Below are positions 1-8,179 of a stretch of DNA of 64,000 nucleotides, piece after piece (position 1 is the stretch's first letter; each line of letters begins with the position of its first letter). A program made the translations under genes and the position numbers. The stretch is from Synechococcus sp. 8F6 (lineage in GTDB: Bacteria; Cyanobacteriota; Cyanobacteriia; PCC-6307; Cyanobiaceae). The stretch is from contig NZ_NQKZ01000002.1 of the NCBI RefSeq assembly GCF_002252665.1, positions 124,001 through 188,000 of the forward strand. Direction: 5' to 3'. The notes under the pieces are model-generated. The model saw only the letters and a list, made by a program, of their open reading frames with translations, was not told the DNA's origin and ran no database searches.

Positions 1-2
1 AC

Positions 3-86
3 TCCGGCACCTCGGCTTCGAGGCTGATGCAACATGCCTCCGGCTCGATGCAGCATGCCTCCGGCTCGATGCAGCGTTCCAAGTGA
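3..86 (+). CDS. C-terminal end of a gene cut by the window edge (hypothetical)
   Basis: An open frame enters from the left edge and stops at TGA 84-86. It encodes about 27 residues with two copies of a seven-residue unit (QHASGSM), produced by a 21-base tandem duplication at 33-74. G/C-rich third positions fit local coding sequence. The product cannot be identified and the frame could be fortuitous. Confidence 0.35.
   Translation, partial: SGTSASRLMQHASGSMQHASGSMQRSK
33..74 (+). repeat. Two-copy 21-bp tandem repeat
   Basis: Two identical 21-base units lie at 33-53 and 54-74. The unit length is a multiple of three, so the frame running through it gains a seven-residue peptide repeat. Confidence 0.8.
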
Positions 87-533
87 CTGCGCTCGGTGCT
101 CATGGAGGACGACCAATGGCTGGGGAAGGCCCCCTAGTACGCCACACCAACGGCGGGTGCGTCAAAGCGCTGCAGCTGGCTCGCCCCCGCGCCAATCCAG
201 CCTGAGATTGCCTGTGCTGACGGACACCTGGAGCACCCAACCAGCACCGCCTGGCGAAGTAGGCCACTTCGGGCTGGAACTGTCAAGGCGTGCTTGAACA
301 AAAGCGGATATTCCCCAGAGCCACGGCCCCAACGGGCTCAACGAGCCCGTTTCTGGGGAAAAACCCCAGGAAAACGGGGGAAAACAGAGGCCAAATGGGG
401 AAAGCGTCGACAGATCAGCAAGCCTGATGCACTCGAGTCTCGCAAGACGCTGACCGCGCCGAGACCAATGAGCTGCTCGAAACACCACGGAATTCTTCCG
501 AATTGGCGCCCTTGATCACCAGTCCCTCACCCC
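87..533. other. Gene-poor stretch with a nested hairpin
   Basis: No convincing gene is seen. The short open frames give low-complexity, Arg/Ser/Pro-rich translations without domain features. At 331-351 a 9-bp inverted repeat with a 3-base loop sits inside an outer pairing of CCCCAGA (about 314-320) with TCTGGGG (352-358). It could be a terminator for the gene entering from the left, but it lacks a good T-run. Confidence 0.4.
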
Positions 534-1637
534 TCAGGTGGCACCGCCTGGGCGGAGGGTGCGGGGGCCGAGGGGATGGTCGGCGTGGGGGTAGGGCGGA
601 TGGTGATGGCCGTGATCGTGGCTGTGCCCAGACCCGTGGTCGTGGTTGTGAGCATGGCCACCGAGGGGAATGGGCACCCCATCGGGCTGACAGGCGCCGG
701 TGCATTCCCGCTCACAGAGATCACAGCCGTCGGTGAGCCCCTCCACGTGGTGGTGGTGGCTGTGCTGCGGCGCCCCCACTTCGGTTTCAAAGCCGAGCAC
801 CTGGGCGCGGTATTTGCACAGCGAACAGTTCATGTTGGAGTCCCCCCGCACCACCTCGGCCACCCGTTCCACAAAGGTGTCGAGCACCAAGGGGTGATCG
901 GCCAAGTACGACGCCTTCACAAACTCCACGTCGGGATGGTCCTGGGCCACCCGATCGGTGTGCTGCTGAATCCGGCTCACCAATACCCCCGAAAAGAGGA
1001 AATAGGGGAACACGACAACCCGCCGGTAGCCCAGCCGCACCACATGGCGCAGCCCAGGCTCTACCAGCGGGAATGTGACGCCCGAATAGACCGTCTCGCC
1101 CCAACCGAAACCGAGGCCTTCCACCAGCATCCGCGTCACCTTGGCGACGTTGGAGTTGGCATCAGGATCGGACGAACCCCGTCCCACCACCACCAGCAGG
1201 GTGTCGTGCAGAGGCACAGCGTCGCCGGCCTGCTCGAGGGCTTCGCGGATCCGGGCTCCAGCCGCCTGAATCATCTTCAGATCGACCCCGAGCTCCCGGC
1301 CGTAGTCGATGCGCAGGCCCGTCTCGGCTGCGTAGGTGTTGAGCACCGACGGGATGTCGTTCTTGGCATGCCCAGCGGCGAACAGCATCGCCGGCACCGC
1401 CAGCACGTGGCTCACGCCTCTGGCCCGCAGCGCCTCCAGGCCATCGCGCAGGATCGGTCGGGCAAATTCCAGGTAGCCGTAGTCCACGGGGACCGCTGGC
1501 AGAAGCGCCTGTAGGCCCCGGGCCAACTGGGCGAATTCAGCCACCGCCAGCCGGTTGCGGCTGCCATGGCCGCACACCAACACCCCAATCGGTCCATGGG
1601 GACCATCCCTGAGGTCGGGGCTGGGAAGGGAAGCCAT
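534..1637 (-). CDS. cbiX: CbiX-type sirohydrochlorin chelatase with His-rich tail
   Basis: 367-residue protein of the class II chelatase family (CbiX/SirB), which insert cobalt or iron into sirohydrochlorin for cobalamin or siroheme. The N-terminus has the family motif GVLVCGHGSRN around residues 17-27, and a second chelatase-like half follows (SGVTFPLVEPGLRHVV). After the catalytic part come a Cys cluster (CSLCKYR, CDLCERECTGAC) and a tail of about 30 residues very rich in His and Asp. Long CbiX proteins with His-rich tails and Cys motifs are known; the tail is thought to store or deliver metal. The start is an ATG 89 bases from the divergent ParB-like gene. The exact metal is not deducible. 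Confidence 0.85.
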   Translation of the reverse strand: MASLPSPDLRDGPHGPIGVLVCGHGSRNRLAVAEFAQLARGLQALLPAVPVDYGYLEFARPILRDGLEALRARGVSHVLAVPAMLFAAGHAKNDIPSVLNTYAAETGLRIDYGRELGVDLKMIQAAGARIREALEQAGDAVPLHDTLLVVVGRGSSDPDANSNVAKVTRMLVEGLGFGWGETVYSGVTFPLVEPGLRHVVRLGYRRVVVFPYFLFSGVLVSRIQQHTDRVAQDHPDVEFVKASYLADHPLVLDTFVERVAEVVRGDSNMNCSLCKYRAQVLGFETEVGAPQHSHHHHVEGLTDGCDLCERECTGACQPDGVPIPLGGHAHNHDHGSGHSHDHGHHHPPYPHADHPLGPRTLRPGGAT

Positions 1638-1726
1638 GGCCGTTCACACCTGTTGCGACCCTATTCCGGCAGCCCATCACGGGCGGCACCGGGCAGGATG
1701 GGGACATTCAGGCCGCCCACGCCGCC

Positions 1727-2383
1727 ATGGCACTGCGCCTCCCCCCCTACAAGCCGTTGCCGGCTCCCAAGCCGGGATCGGCGCTGGTGGAGGTGCCGAT
1801 CGCCCAGCTGCGGCCGACCCAGCTCTGCGTGGGACTGGCGGAAGTGCACAGCCGGCTGCGGGATTTCAGCGCTGAAAATGCCCGCGAACGGCGCTCCTAT
1901 CTGGGCAGCAAGCCGGTGCCCCTGGTGCGGAACCGCCGCGGCGACGTTTGGATGGTCGACCGCCACCACCGCCTGCGGGCCCTGATCGAGATGGAGCCGG
2001 AGGCCACCGCCTTTGGCTATCTGGTGCTGGAGCTCGACACCGACGACCACCACGACGTGCTCGAGGCCCTGCACCGCCGCGGCTGGCTCTACCTCTATGA
2101 CGGCCGCGGGCTTGGCCCCCTGGCCCCCTCAGCCCTACCCGAAATGCTCACCGGTCTGCAGGACGACCCCTACCGCAGCCTGGTGTGGAAGCTCAAGCAG
2201 GAAGGGGTGCTGGCACCCGCCCCGCTGATTCCCTTCCACGAATTCCGCTGGGGGGCCTGGTTGCGCAGCCGCCCCCTGCCGCCCTTCAGCTCCGAGCAGC
2301 TCGAGCCCGCCCTGCCCCGCGCCCGGGCCCTGGCCCGCTCCAGTGCCGCCTCCCACCTGGCGGGCTGGAAAGGCACGCCTTAA
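1727..2383 (+). CDS. ParB-like nuclease-fold protein
   Basis: 218 residues. Residues about 20-100 resemble the ParB/sulfiredoxin-fold family of stand-alone ParB-like proteins: the VPIAQLRPTQLCVG strand, then a conserved WMVDRHHRLRAL segment matching the ParB box 'D G x HR'. There is no helix-turn-helix part typical of partition ParB, so a role in chromosome segregation should not be assumed. The remainder is Leu/Pro-rich and unassigned. The gene is followed 12 bases later by the antiporter gene. Family membership is fairly clear; function is unknown. Confidence 0.65.
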   Translation: MALRLPPYKPLPAPKPGSALVEVPIAQLRPTQLCVGLAEVHSRLRDFSAENARERRSYLGSKPVPLVRNRRGDVWMVDRHHRLRALIEMEPEATAFGYLVLELDTDDHHDVLEALHRRGWLYLYDGRGLGPLAPSALPEMLTGLQDDPYRSLVWKLKQEGVLAPAPLIPFHEFRWGAWLRSRPLPPFSSEQLEPALPRARALARSSAASHLAGWKGTP

Positions 2384-2395
2384 TCCCCGCGCCGC

Positions 2396-4459
2396 GTGAT
2401 CGCAAGCTGGCTCAGCGAGACCCCCCTGGCGGTGTTTGCCCTGCTGCTGGGGGTGAGCGTGTTGGTGCCACCGCTGGTGCGTCGGCTCCATCTGCCAGAT
2501 CTGGTGGGTCTGCTGATGGCCGGAGTGCTCATTGGCCCCTTCGGCCTCGGCTGGCTGAACCAGGAGGAGCCCACGGTGAAGCTGCTCTCCGATGTGGGCG
2601 TGATCTACCTGCTGTTCATCGCTGGGCTGGAGATTGACCTGGCTGAATTCGCTCGCATCCGCCTGCGCTCCTTCCGCTTCGGTCTGCTCACCTTTGCTCT
2701 GCCGATGGCCGGCGGCTTGCTGCTGGGGCTGGGCTTTGGCTACTCCCTGCTGAGTGCCGTGCTGATCGGCTCGATCCTCTCCTCCCACACCCCCCTGGGC
2801 TACCCGATCGTGCGCAGCTACGGGGCCATGCGGGAGGAAGCGGTCACCGTCGCCATCGGCGGCACGATCCTGACCGACATCGCCGCCCTGGTGGTGCTGG
2901 CCCTGTGCATGGGCCTGGCCCGAGGAGATCTGACCGCATTTGCAGTGGTAGCCCTACTGCTGCGGGTGGTGGTGTACGCCGTCCTGGTGGTGCTGGTGAT
3001 CACCCGCGTGGGCAAGGCCCTGGTGCAGCGCAACGTCAACAACGACAGCCCGTTGTTTGTGGCGGTGCTGCTGGCGGTGTTTCTGGCGGCCCTCGCCGCC
3101 GAACTGGCCGGCGTGGAAAAGATCGTGGGTGCCTTCCTGGCAGGCCTGGCTGTGAATGCGGTGTTGCCGGAAGGGCGGGTGAAGGAGCAGGTGATCGTGG
3201 TGGGAGCCACCCTGTTCATCCCGGTCTTCTTCATCGACCTGGGGCTGATGCTGAATCTGCCGGTGTTTGCCCGCACCATGGCGGGATCGCTGTTTGCCCT
3301 GCTGCTGATCGCCATCCTGATCGGCAGCAAGGGGCTCGCTGCCTGGTGGGCCGGACGCCTCTATCGCTACAACGGCATCCAGATGCTGACGCTGTGGTCG
3401 CTGTCGTTGCCCCAGGTGGCTGCCACCCTGGCCGCCACTTTCGTGGGGTTCCGCGGCGGGCTGCTGGATGAGCAGATGCTCAACAGCGTGCTGGCCCTGA
3501 TGGTGGTGACGGCCAGCCTGGGACCCTGGCTCACCGCCCAGGCGATGCCCCGGTTGGGGGCAGCGGCAGCTGCCGCTTTAACGCCCGCCAACGACGGCCA
3601 GCTGGCCTTGCGGCGGAGGGGTTTGGCGGTGCTGGTGCCGATCGCCAACCCGGAGCAGGAGCGACGTTTGCTGGAGCTGGCCCGCCTGCTGGCTGGGATC
3701 GACACCGCACCTGCAGGCCGTGCACCCGCAGGCCGGTTGCTGCCGCTCAAGGTGGTTGCCCCTGAGCGGGCCGCAGCCGGCCGCGCCTGGCTGCAACAGG
3801 CCCAGGCACAACCAGTGGGCGAGCGTCTGCTGCGGGTAGACAGTGATGGAGCCCTGGGCATCGCCCGGGTGGCCCTCGAGCAGGACGCAGATCTGGTGGT
3901 GATGGGGCTGGCAGCACCCGACCACCTGGGCCGCCGGCTCTTGGCTGACTGGCTGTTTGGCGATCTGGTGGATGCCACCTGCCGCCTGGTCTCCTGCCCG
4001 GTGGTGGTGGCCCGTCTGCTGCAAGACCCCTGCGCCAGCCAACGCCTGCTCGTGCCCTTCAAGGACCTCGGCGCCGCTGCCCTGGAGCAGTTCCAGCTGG
4101 CCGAGCGCCTCGCCACCAGCAGAAGCCAAGCCGGAGCCAGCACGGCAGCCCAGGCTCGAGCGACGATCACCGTGCTGCACCTGCACGACCCCCACCTGCC
4201 GGCTGCCGAGCGCGATCAGCTCCACACCCGCCTGCAGCGCTGGGGCGAAGGGCCGGTGCCGGTGGAGGTCGTGCTGCAGCCGAGCCAGGCCATCGAGGCT
4301 GATCTGCTGGCAGCCAGCGCCAGCCACGACCTGGTGATCCTGCGCTCCCAGCGGCGGGTTGTGGCCGGCCTGCCGATTGCCGCGAGCGACCGGGTGGGTC
4401 GGTTGCTGCGCCGCCTGAACTGCTCCACGCTGGTGATCAGCGATCCCCTGCGCAGCTGA
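2396..4459 (+). CDS. CPA2-type cation:proton antiporter with C-terminal universal-stress domains
   Basis: 687 residues, GTG start. The first ~380 residues hold about 11-12 hydrophobic helices with antiporter hallmarks: LPDLVGLLMAGVLIGPFGLG near residue 35 and LSSHTPLGYPIVRS near residue 130, as in the NapA/KefB (CPA2) family. Residues ~400-680 are soluble and contain two stretches like universal stress protein folds (DADLVVMGLAAPDHLGRRLLADWL and HDLVILRSQRR...GRLLRRLNCSTLVI). Such fusions are thought to let nucleotide binding control exchange. The stop codon overlaps the start of the next gene, a free universal stress protein, supporting one transcript. The ion (Na+ or K+) cannot be told. Confidence 0.88.
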   Translation: MIASWLSETPLAVFALLLGVSVLVPPLVRRLHLPDLVGLLMAGVLIGPFGLGWLNQEEPTVKLLSDVGVIYLLFIAGLEIDLAEFARIRLRSFRFGLLTFALPMAGGLLLGLGFGYSLLSAVLIGSILSSHTPLGYPIVRSYGAMREEAVTVAIGGTILTDIAALVVLALCMGLARGDLTAFAVVALLLRVVVYAVLVVLVITRVGKALVQRNVNNDSPLFVAVLLAVFLAALAAELAGVEKIVGAFLAGLAVNAVLPEGRVKEQVIVVGATLFIPVFFIDLGLMLNLPVFARTMAGSLFALLLIAILIGSKGLAAWWAGRLYRYNGIQMLTLWSLSLPQVAATLAATFVGFRGGLLDEQMLNSVLALMVVTASLGPWLTAQAMPRLGAAAAAALTPANDGQLALRRRGLAVLVPIANPEQERRLLELARLLAGIDTAPAGRAPAGRLLPLKVVAPERAAAGRAWLQQAQAQPVGERLLRVDSDGALGIARVALEQDADLVVMGLAAPDHLGRRLLADWLFGDLVDATCRLVSCPVVVARLLQDPCASQRLLVPFKDLGAAALEQFQLAERLATSRSQAGASTAAQARATITVLHLHDPHLPAAERDQLHTRLQRWGEGPVPVEVVLQPSQAIEADLLAASASHDLVILRSQRRVVAGLPIAASDRVGRLLRRLNCSTLVISDPLRS

Positions 4460-4905
4460 TGCCCTACCGCCACCTGCTCGTGCCTACCGACGGCTCCGAA
4501 CTCTCCGGCAAAGCCGTGCAGCAGGCCGTGGAGCTAAGCCAAAGCCTCGGGGCGCGACTCACCGTCTTTCACGTGCAGACCAACTTCCCGATCTCTCTGG
4601 TGGGCGTGGGCGAACTGGTGGATCCCCACACCGTGGATGCACTGGTGACAGCTGCTCGGGACAACGCCCAGCAGATCCTGGCGGAAGCCGCGGCCGTGGC
4701 CCAGGCCGCGGGGGTGCCCTGCGACCAGGACACCGTGGTGCACGCCCTGCCCAATGCGGCAATCGTGGAGGCCGCCGGCCGCCATGGCGCCGATCTGATC
4801 GTGATGGCCTCCCACGGCCGCCGCGGGCTGGAGGGGATGCTGCTGGGCAGCGAAACCCACCGGGTGCTCACCCACAGCGCTTGCCCGGTGCTGGTGGTGC
4901 GCTGA
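4459..4905 (+). CDS. Universal stress protein (UspA family)
   Basis: 148 residues, the usual length of a single-domain UspA. It begins YRHLLVPTDGSELSGKA (strand 1 with the ATP-loop Asp) and ends with the nucleotide-binding signature GADLIVMASHGRRGLEGMLLGSETHRVLTHSACPVLVV, which matches the G-2x-G-9x-G(S/T) motif, so it probably binds ATP. Its ATG shares one base with the antiporter stop codon. The close coupling suggests that it works with, or is titrated against, the Usp domains of that antiporter. Confidence 0.9.
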   Translation: MPYRHLLVPTDGSELSGKAVQQAVELSQSLGARLTVFHVQTNFPISLVGVGELVDPHTVDALVTAARDNAQQILAEAAAVAQAAGVPCDQDTVVHALPNAAIVEAAGRHGADLIVMASHGRRGLEGMLLGSETHRVLTHSACPVLVVR

Positions 4906-4942
4906 GACCTATACGCTGCCCCCCAGTGCAGTAGGCGAGCCG

Positions 4943-5608
4943 GTGGCCAAGGACGAAGCGAGCAGGGGCGAGGAATTGCTGGCCCTGGGCTGGACCGCCG
5001 AAGAGGTGCGCCAGTACGAAGAGCTCTGGGAGTACCGCCAGCGTTGGGGCGCCATCAACCTGGAGCCGGAAGATCGGGTGTTTCTGCGCCGGGCGGAGGC
5101 GGCCCTGCCCAAACGGGCAGCCAGCGGCAAGGGCTCACTGAAAAAGTCGCTGAAGGAGAAGTCGCACTACCGCTGGCTGCGCTTCTACTGCGACACCCTC
5201 CAGTCCGAGGCCGAGCGGCTGGGGCTGCAGCCCGGTGAGGAGGCGGCCTGGGTGATCCTGCTGGAGGAGGAGCTGCGCGCCCTCGACCATTACGAGCCCG
5301 TGCTGGGGCTGCCCGACACCCTCAAAGCGAAGGAACTGGCGCCGGCACGGGAGGCCTGGATCGAAGCCGTTGCTGCGCAGGGCCGGGAGCTGAGCGTCGA
5401 TTTCGACGCGCCGCTGCAGGCGCTCAAGCAACAGGAGAGCACCAGCTGGAAGCCGCTGCGCAGCGAAGGAGCGCGCACCTATCCGGTGCTCGCTGCCGAT
5501 GCCGCCGCCGCCTTCCGCACCACGGTGCGCCGCGAAGTGGCCCAGAAGATCCGGGCGACTTTCCCCTCGCTGCAGGACAGCGACAAGCCCGAACCCCCGA
5601 GCGACTAG
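4943..5608 (+). CDS. Conserved hypothetical protein, helix-rich
   Basis: 221 residues, GTG start. Rich in Glu, Leu, Arg and Ala, predicted mainly helical and soluble, with no signal peptide or membrane span. The N-terminal part (LGWTAEEVRQYEELWEYRQRWGAINLE) is the most distinctive. Codon use matches neighbours and the frame is long, so it is a real gene. It converges on glgP, with the two stop codons overlapping by four bases. I do not recognise a family. Confidence 0.75.
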   Translation: MAKDEASRGEELLALGWTAEEVRQYEELWEYRQRWGAINLEPEDRVFLRRAEAALPKRAASGKGSLKKSLKEKSHYRWLRFYCDTLQSEAERLGLQPGEEAAWVILLEEELRALDHYEPVLGLPDTLKAKELAPAREAWIEAVAAQGRELSVDFDAPLQALKQQESTSWKPLRSEGARTYPVLAADAAAAFRTTVRREVAQKIRATFPSLQDSDKPEPPSD

Positions 5609-8004
5609 GGCGCCGGGGCCCCGGCGCTGGCCTGCACCGGCACCCGGCCCACCTTCCAGATGCGCTCGGCGTAGTCAGCGATCGAGCGGTCGCTGCTGAA
5701 GAAGCCACAGCGCATCGTGTTGTGCAACGACATCCGCGCCCAGCGGCCCCGATCGAGCCAGGCTTCATCCACGGCGTTCTGGGCGCGGCGGTAGTCGGCC
5801 ACATCCGCCATCACCCGGAAGGGATCGTGGCTGGTGAGGCTGGCCAGCAAGGGGTGGAAGAGCTCGCCATCCCCCTCGCTGAAGTAGCCCGAGCCGATCA
5901 ACTCCAGGGCCTGGCGCACGGCCGGGTCCTGCTCGATCCAAGGCATCGGGTGATAACCGCTGTGGCCCAGCTGCTCGATCTGCTCTGCGGTGTGGCCAAA
6001 CAGGAAGAAGTTCTCCGCCCCAACACAATCGTGGATTTCGATGTTGGCCCCATCGAGGGTGCCAATCGTGACCGCACCATTGAGAGCCATCTTCATGTTG
6101 CCGGTGCCGGAGGCCTCCTTACCAGCAGTGGAGATCTGCTCGGAGAGATCCACCGCCGGATACACCAGCTGGCCCAAGCTGACGCTGAAGTTGGGCAGAA
6201 ACACCACCTTGAGGCGGCTATCCATGGCCGGATCCATGTTGACCACGTCGGCGATACCCACCAGCAGCCGGATGATCAACTTGGCCAGGGCATAGCCCGG
6301 AGCCGCCTTGCCTCCAAACACAAAGGTGCGCGGCGGCAGGTCTTCACCGGCGCGGATGCGCAGATAGCGCTCCACGATCTGCAGGGCAGCCAAGTGCTGG
6401 CGCTTGTATTCGTGGATGCGCTTGACCTGCACATCAAACAGAGAGGTGTGGTCCACCAGCACCCCCAGCTCGCGGCGCATGTACTGGGCGAGGCGCTGCT
6501 TGCCGAGATCCCGCACCGCCTGCCAGCGCTCCAGGAACGCAGGGTCGTCGGCAAAGGCGGCAAGCCCTTGCAGCTCCTCGAGGTGGGTGCGCCAGCGATC
6601 GCCGATCACCTCATCGAGCAGGGCCGCCAGGGGTGGGTTGGCCACCGCCAGCCAGCGCCGCGGTGTGACGCCGTTGGTGACATTGGTGAAGCGCTCCGGC
6701 CAGATCCGGGCCAGATCAGCAAATAGGTGCTGCTTAAGCAAGGTGCTGTGCAGCTCGGCCACGCCATTGACGTGGTGACTGCCCACCACCGCTAAGTGGG
6801 CCATGCGCACCCGGCGCTGCGGGCCCTCCTCAATTAGGGAAATGCGCTGCAGGATTTGAGAATCGCCGGGATAGCGAATCCGGGCCATGCGCAGGAAGCG
6901 GGTGTTGATCTCGTAGATGATCTCCAGCTGGCGGGGCAGCAACTGCTCAAACAGCTCCACACCCCAGGTTTCCAGGGCCTCAGGCAGCAGGGTGTGGTTG
7001 GTGTAGCTGATGCTGGCGGTGGTGATCGACCAAGCGGTATCCCAATCGATGCCGTACTCATCCATCAGCAACCGCATCAACTCAGCCACGGCGATGGCTG
7101 GATGGGTGTCGTTCAGCTGCAGCGCAAACTTGCGGTGGAAGTCGGTCACCTCCAGCCCCTGGCCCCGCAGGATGCGGAACATGTCCTGCAGGGAGCAGCT
7201 GACGAAAAAGATCTGCTGGGAGAGGCGCAGTCGCTTGCCCTGGTCCAGCTCGTCGTTGGGGTAGAGCACCTTTGAAAGGGTCTCCGCCTGCATCTTGCGC
7301 AGCACGGCCCTGGTGTAGTCGCCGGCGTTGAAGGAGGCGAAGTCGAAGGCCTCGGGAGCCACCGCCGACCAGAGCCGCAGGGTGTTCGCTGTGTTTACGC
7401 CGTAGCCCAAAATCGGGGTGTCGTAGGCGACGCCGATCACGGTGTGTTCACCGATCTGCACCGGATAGCTCCACTCCGGCCGGATCACCTCCCAGGGATT
7501 GCCATGGGACAGCCAGGGATCGGTGCTCTCCACCTGGCCGTGGGGGGTGATCTGCTGGCGGAAGATGCCGAATTCGTAGCGGATGCCGTAGCCGATCGCC
7601 GGCAGCTCCAGCGTGGCCATCGACTCCTGGAAGCAGGCTGCCAGCCGTCCCAGGCCGCCATTGCCCAGGCCGGGTTCGGGCTCTTCGGCGATCAGCTCCT
7701 CAAGGTCGAGCCCCAGGGTGCGGCACGCCTCCCGGGCCGCGTCCACCAGGCCCAGATTCACCAGGTTGTTCTCCAGATGGGGGCCGAGCAGGTATTCAGC
7801 CGAGAGATAGGTGGCCGTGCGCACGCCCTCACGGGTGTAGGTGTCGGCCGTGTCCACCCAGTTTTTGAGCAAGCGATCCCGCACCGCCAGCGCCAAGCAG
7901 CGGTAGTGGTCGTGGCGGGTGGCCAGGGAACTGGATTTGGCCTGGCTGAAGAAGAGATGCCGCTGGATCGCTTCCACCAGGGCCTGGCTGTCGGCTGAGG
8001 CCAT
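5605..8004 (-). CDS. glgP: Glycogen phosphorylase
   Basis: 799 residues from the chosen ATG (MASADSQAL). The frame stays open to 8067, but those extra 21 residues look non-coding. It releases glucose-1-phosphate from glycogen with pyridoxal phosphate. The PLP-site signature KEASGTGNMKMALNG lies at about residues 627-642; the conserved early motif GNGGLGRLAACF and the TNHTLLPEALE segment are also present. Length is normal for the GT35 family. It is divergent from the type III glutamine synthetase across a 175-base gap, so carbon reserve use and nitrogen assimilation may share control; this is inference. Confidence 0.95.
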   Translation of the reverse strand: MASADSQALVEAIQRHLFFSQAKSSSLATRHDHYRCLALAVRDRLLKNWVDTADTYTREGVRTATYLSAEYLLGPHLENNLVNLGLVDAAREACRTLGLDLEELIAEEPEPGLGNGGLGRLAACFQESMATLELPAIGYGIRYEFGIFRQQITPHGQVESTDPWLSHGNPWEVIRPEWSYPVQIGEHTVIGVAYDTPILGYGVNTANTLRLWSAVAPEAFDFASFNAGDYTRAVLRKMQAETLSKVLYPNDELDQGKRLRLSQQIFFVSCSLQDMFRILRGQGLEVTDFHRKFALQLNDTHPAIAVAELMRLLMDEYGIDWDTAWSITTASISYTNHTLLPEALETWGVELFEQLLPRQLEIIYEINTRFLRMARIRYPGDSQILQRISLIEEGPQRRVRMAHLAVVGSHHVNGVAELHSTLLKQHLFADLARIWPERFTNVTNGVTPRRWLAVANPPLAALLDEVIGDRWRTHLEELQGLAAFADDPAFLERWQAVRDLGKQRLAQYMRRELGVLVDHTSLFDVQVKRIHEYKRQHLAALQIVERYLRIRAGEDLPPRTFVFGGKAAPGYALAKLIIRLLVGIADVVNMDPAMDSRLKVVFLPNFSVSLGQLVYPAVDLSEQISTAGKEASGTGNMKMALNGAVTIGTLDGANIEIHDCVGAENFFLFGHTAEQIEQLGHSGYHPMPWIEQDPAVRQALELIGSGYFSEGDGELFHPLLASLTSHDPFRVMADVADYRRAQNAVDEAWLDRGRWARMSLHNTMRCGFFSSDRSIADYAERIWKVGRVPVQASAGAPAP

Positions 8005-8179
8005 ACCAGGCTTCCTGCAAAGCGCAAGTCTGCAGGCCACGGCTGAATTGCGCAGGGGCGCGGTCACGGAGTCCGGACACGGGGCTGAGGCAGGCGAGCC
8101 CGACGAATTGCGCCAGCGGTATCAACCGCGGCAAAGCCCGGGGGGGGTAACGGCTTTGGGTGGGTTTATGTGATGTTCC
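8005..8179. promoter_or_regulatory. Divergent promoter region between glgP and glnN
   Basis: 175 bases serve both divergent genes. I looked for the NtcA box GTA-N8-TAC and found no exact match. A 9-base direct repeat GAATTGCGC occurs at 8045-8053 and 8105-8113, 60 bases apart. No clear -10/-35 pair can be assigned. Confidence 0.4.

Noticed and set aside
162-488. Minus-strand 108-residue frame in the first 500 bases
   Set aside because: Ser/Pro/Trp-rich translation without domain or ribosome binding site, and unlike window codon use.
576-1514. 312-residue plus-strand frame antisense to cbiX
   Set aside because: Complement of the His-rich chelatase gene (its Val/Met-rich start mirrors the His codons).
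8005-8179. NtcA site in front of glnN
   Set aside because: No GTA-N8-TAC match was found on reading the region, only partial halves.
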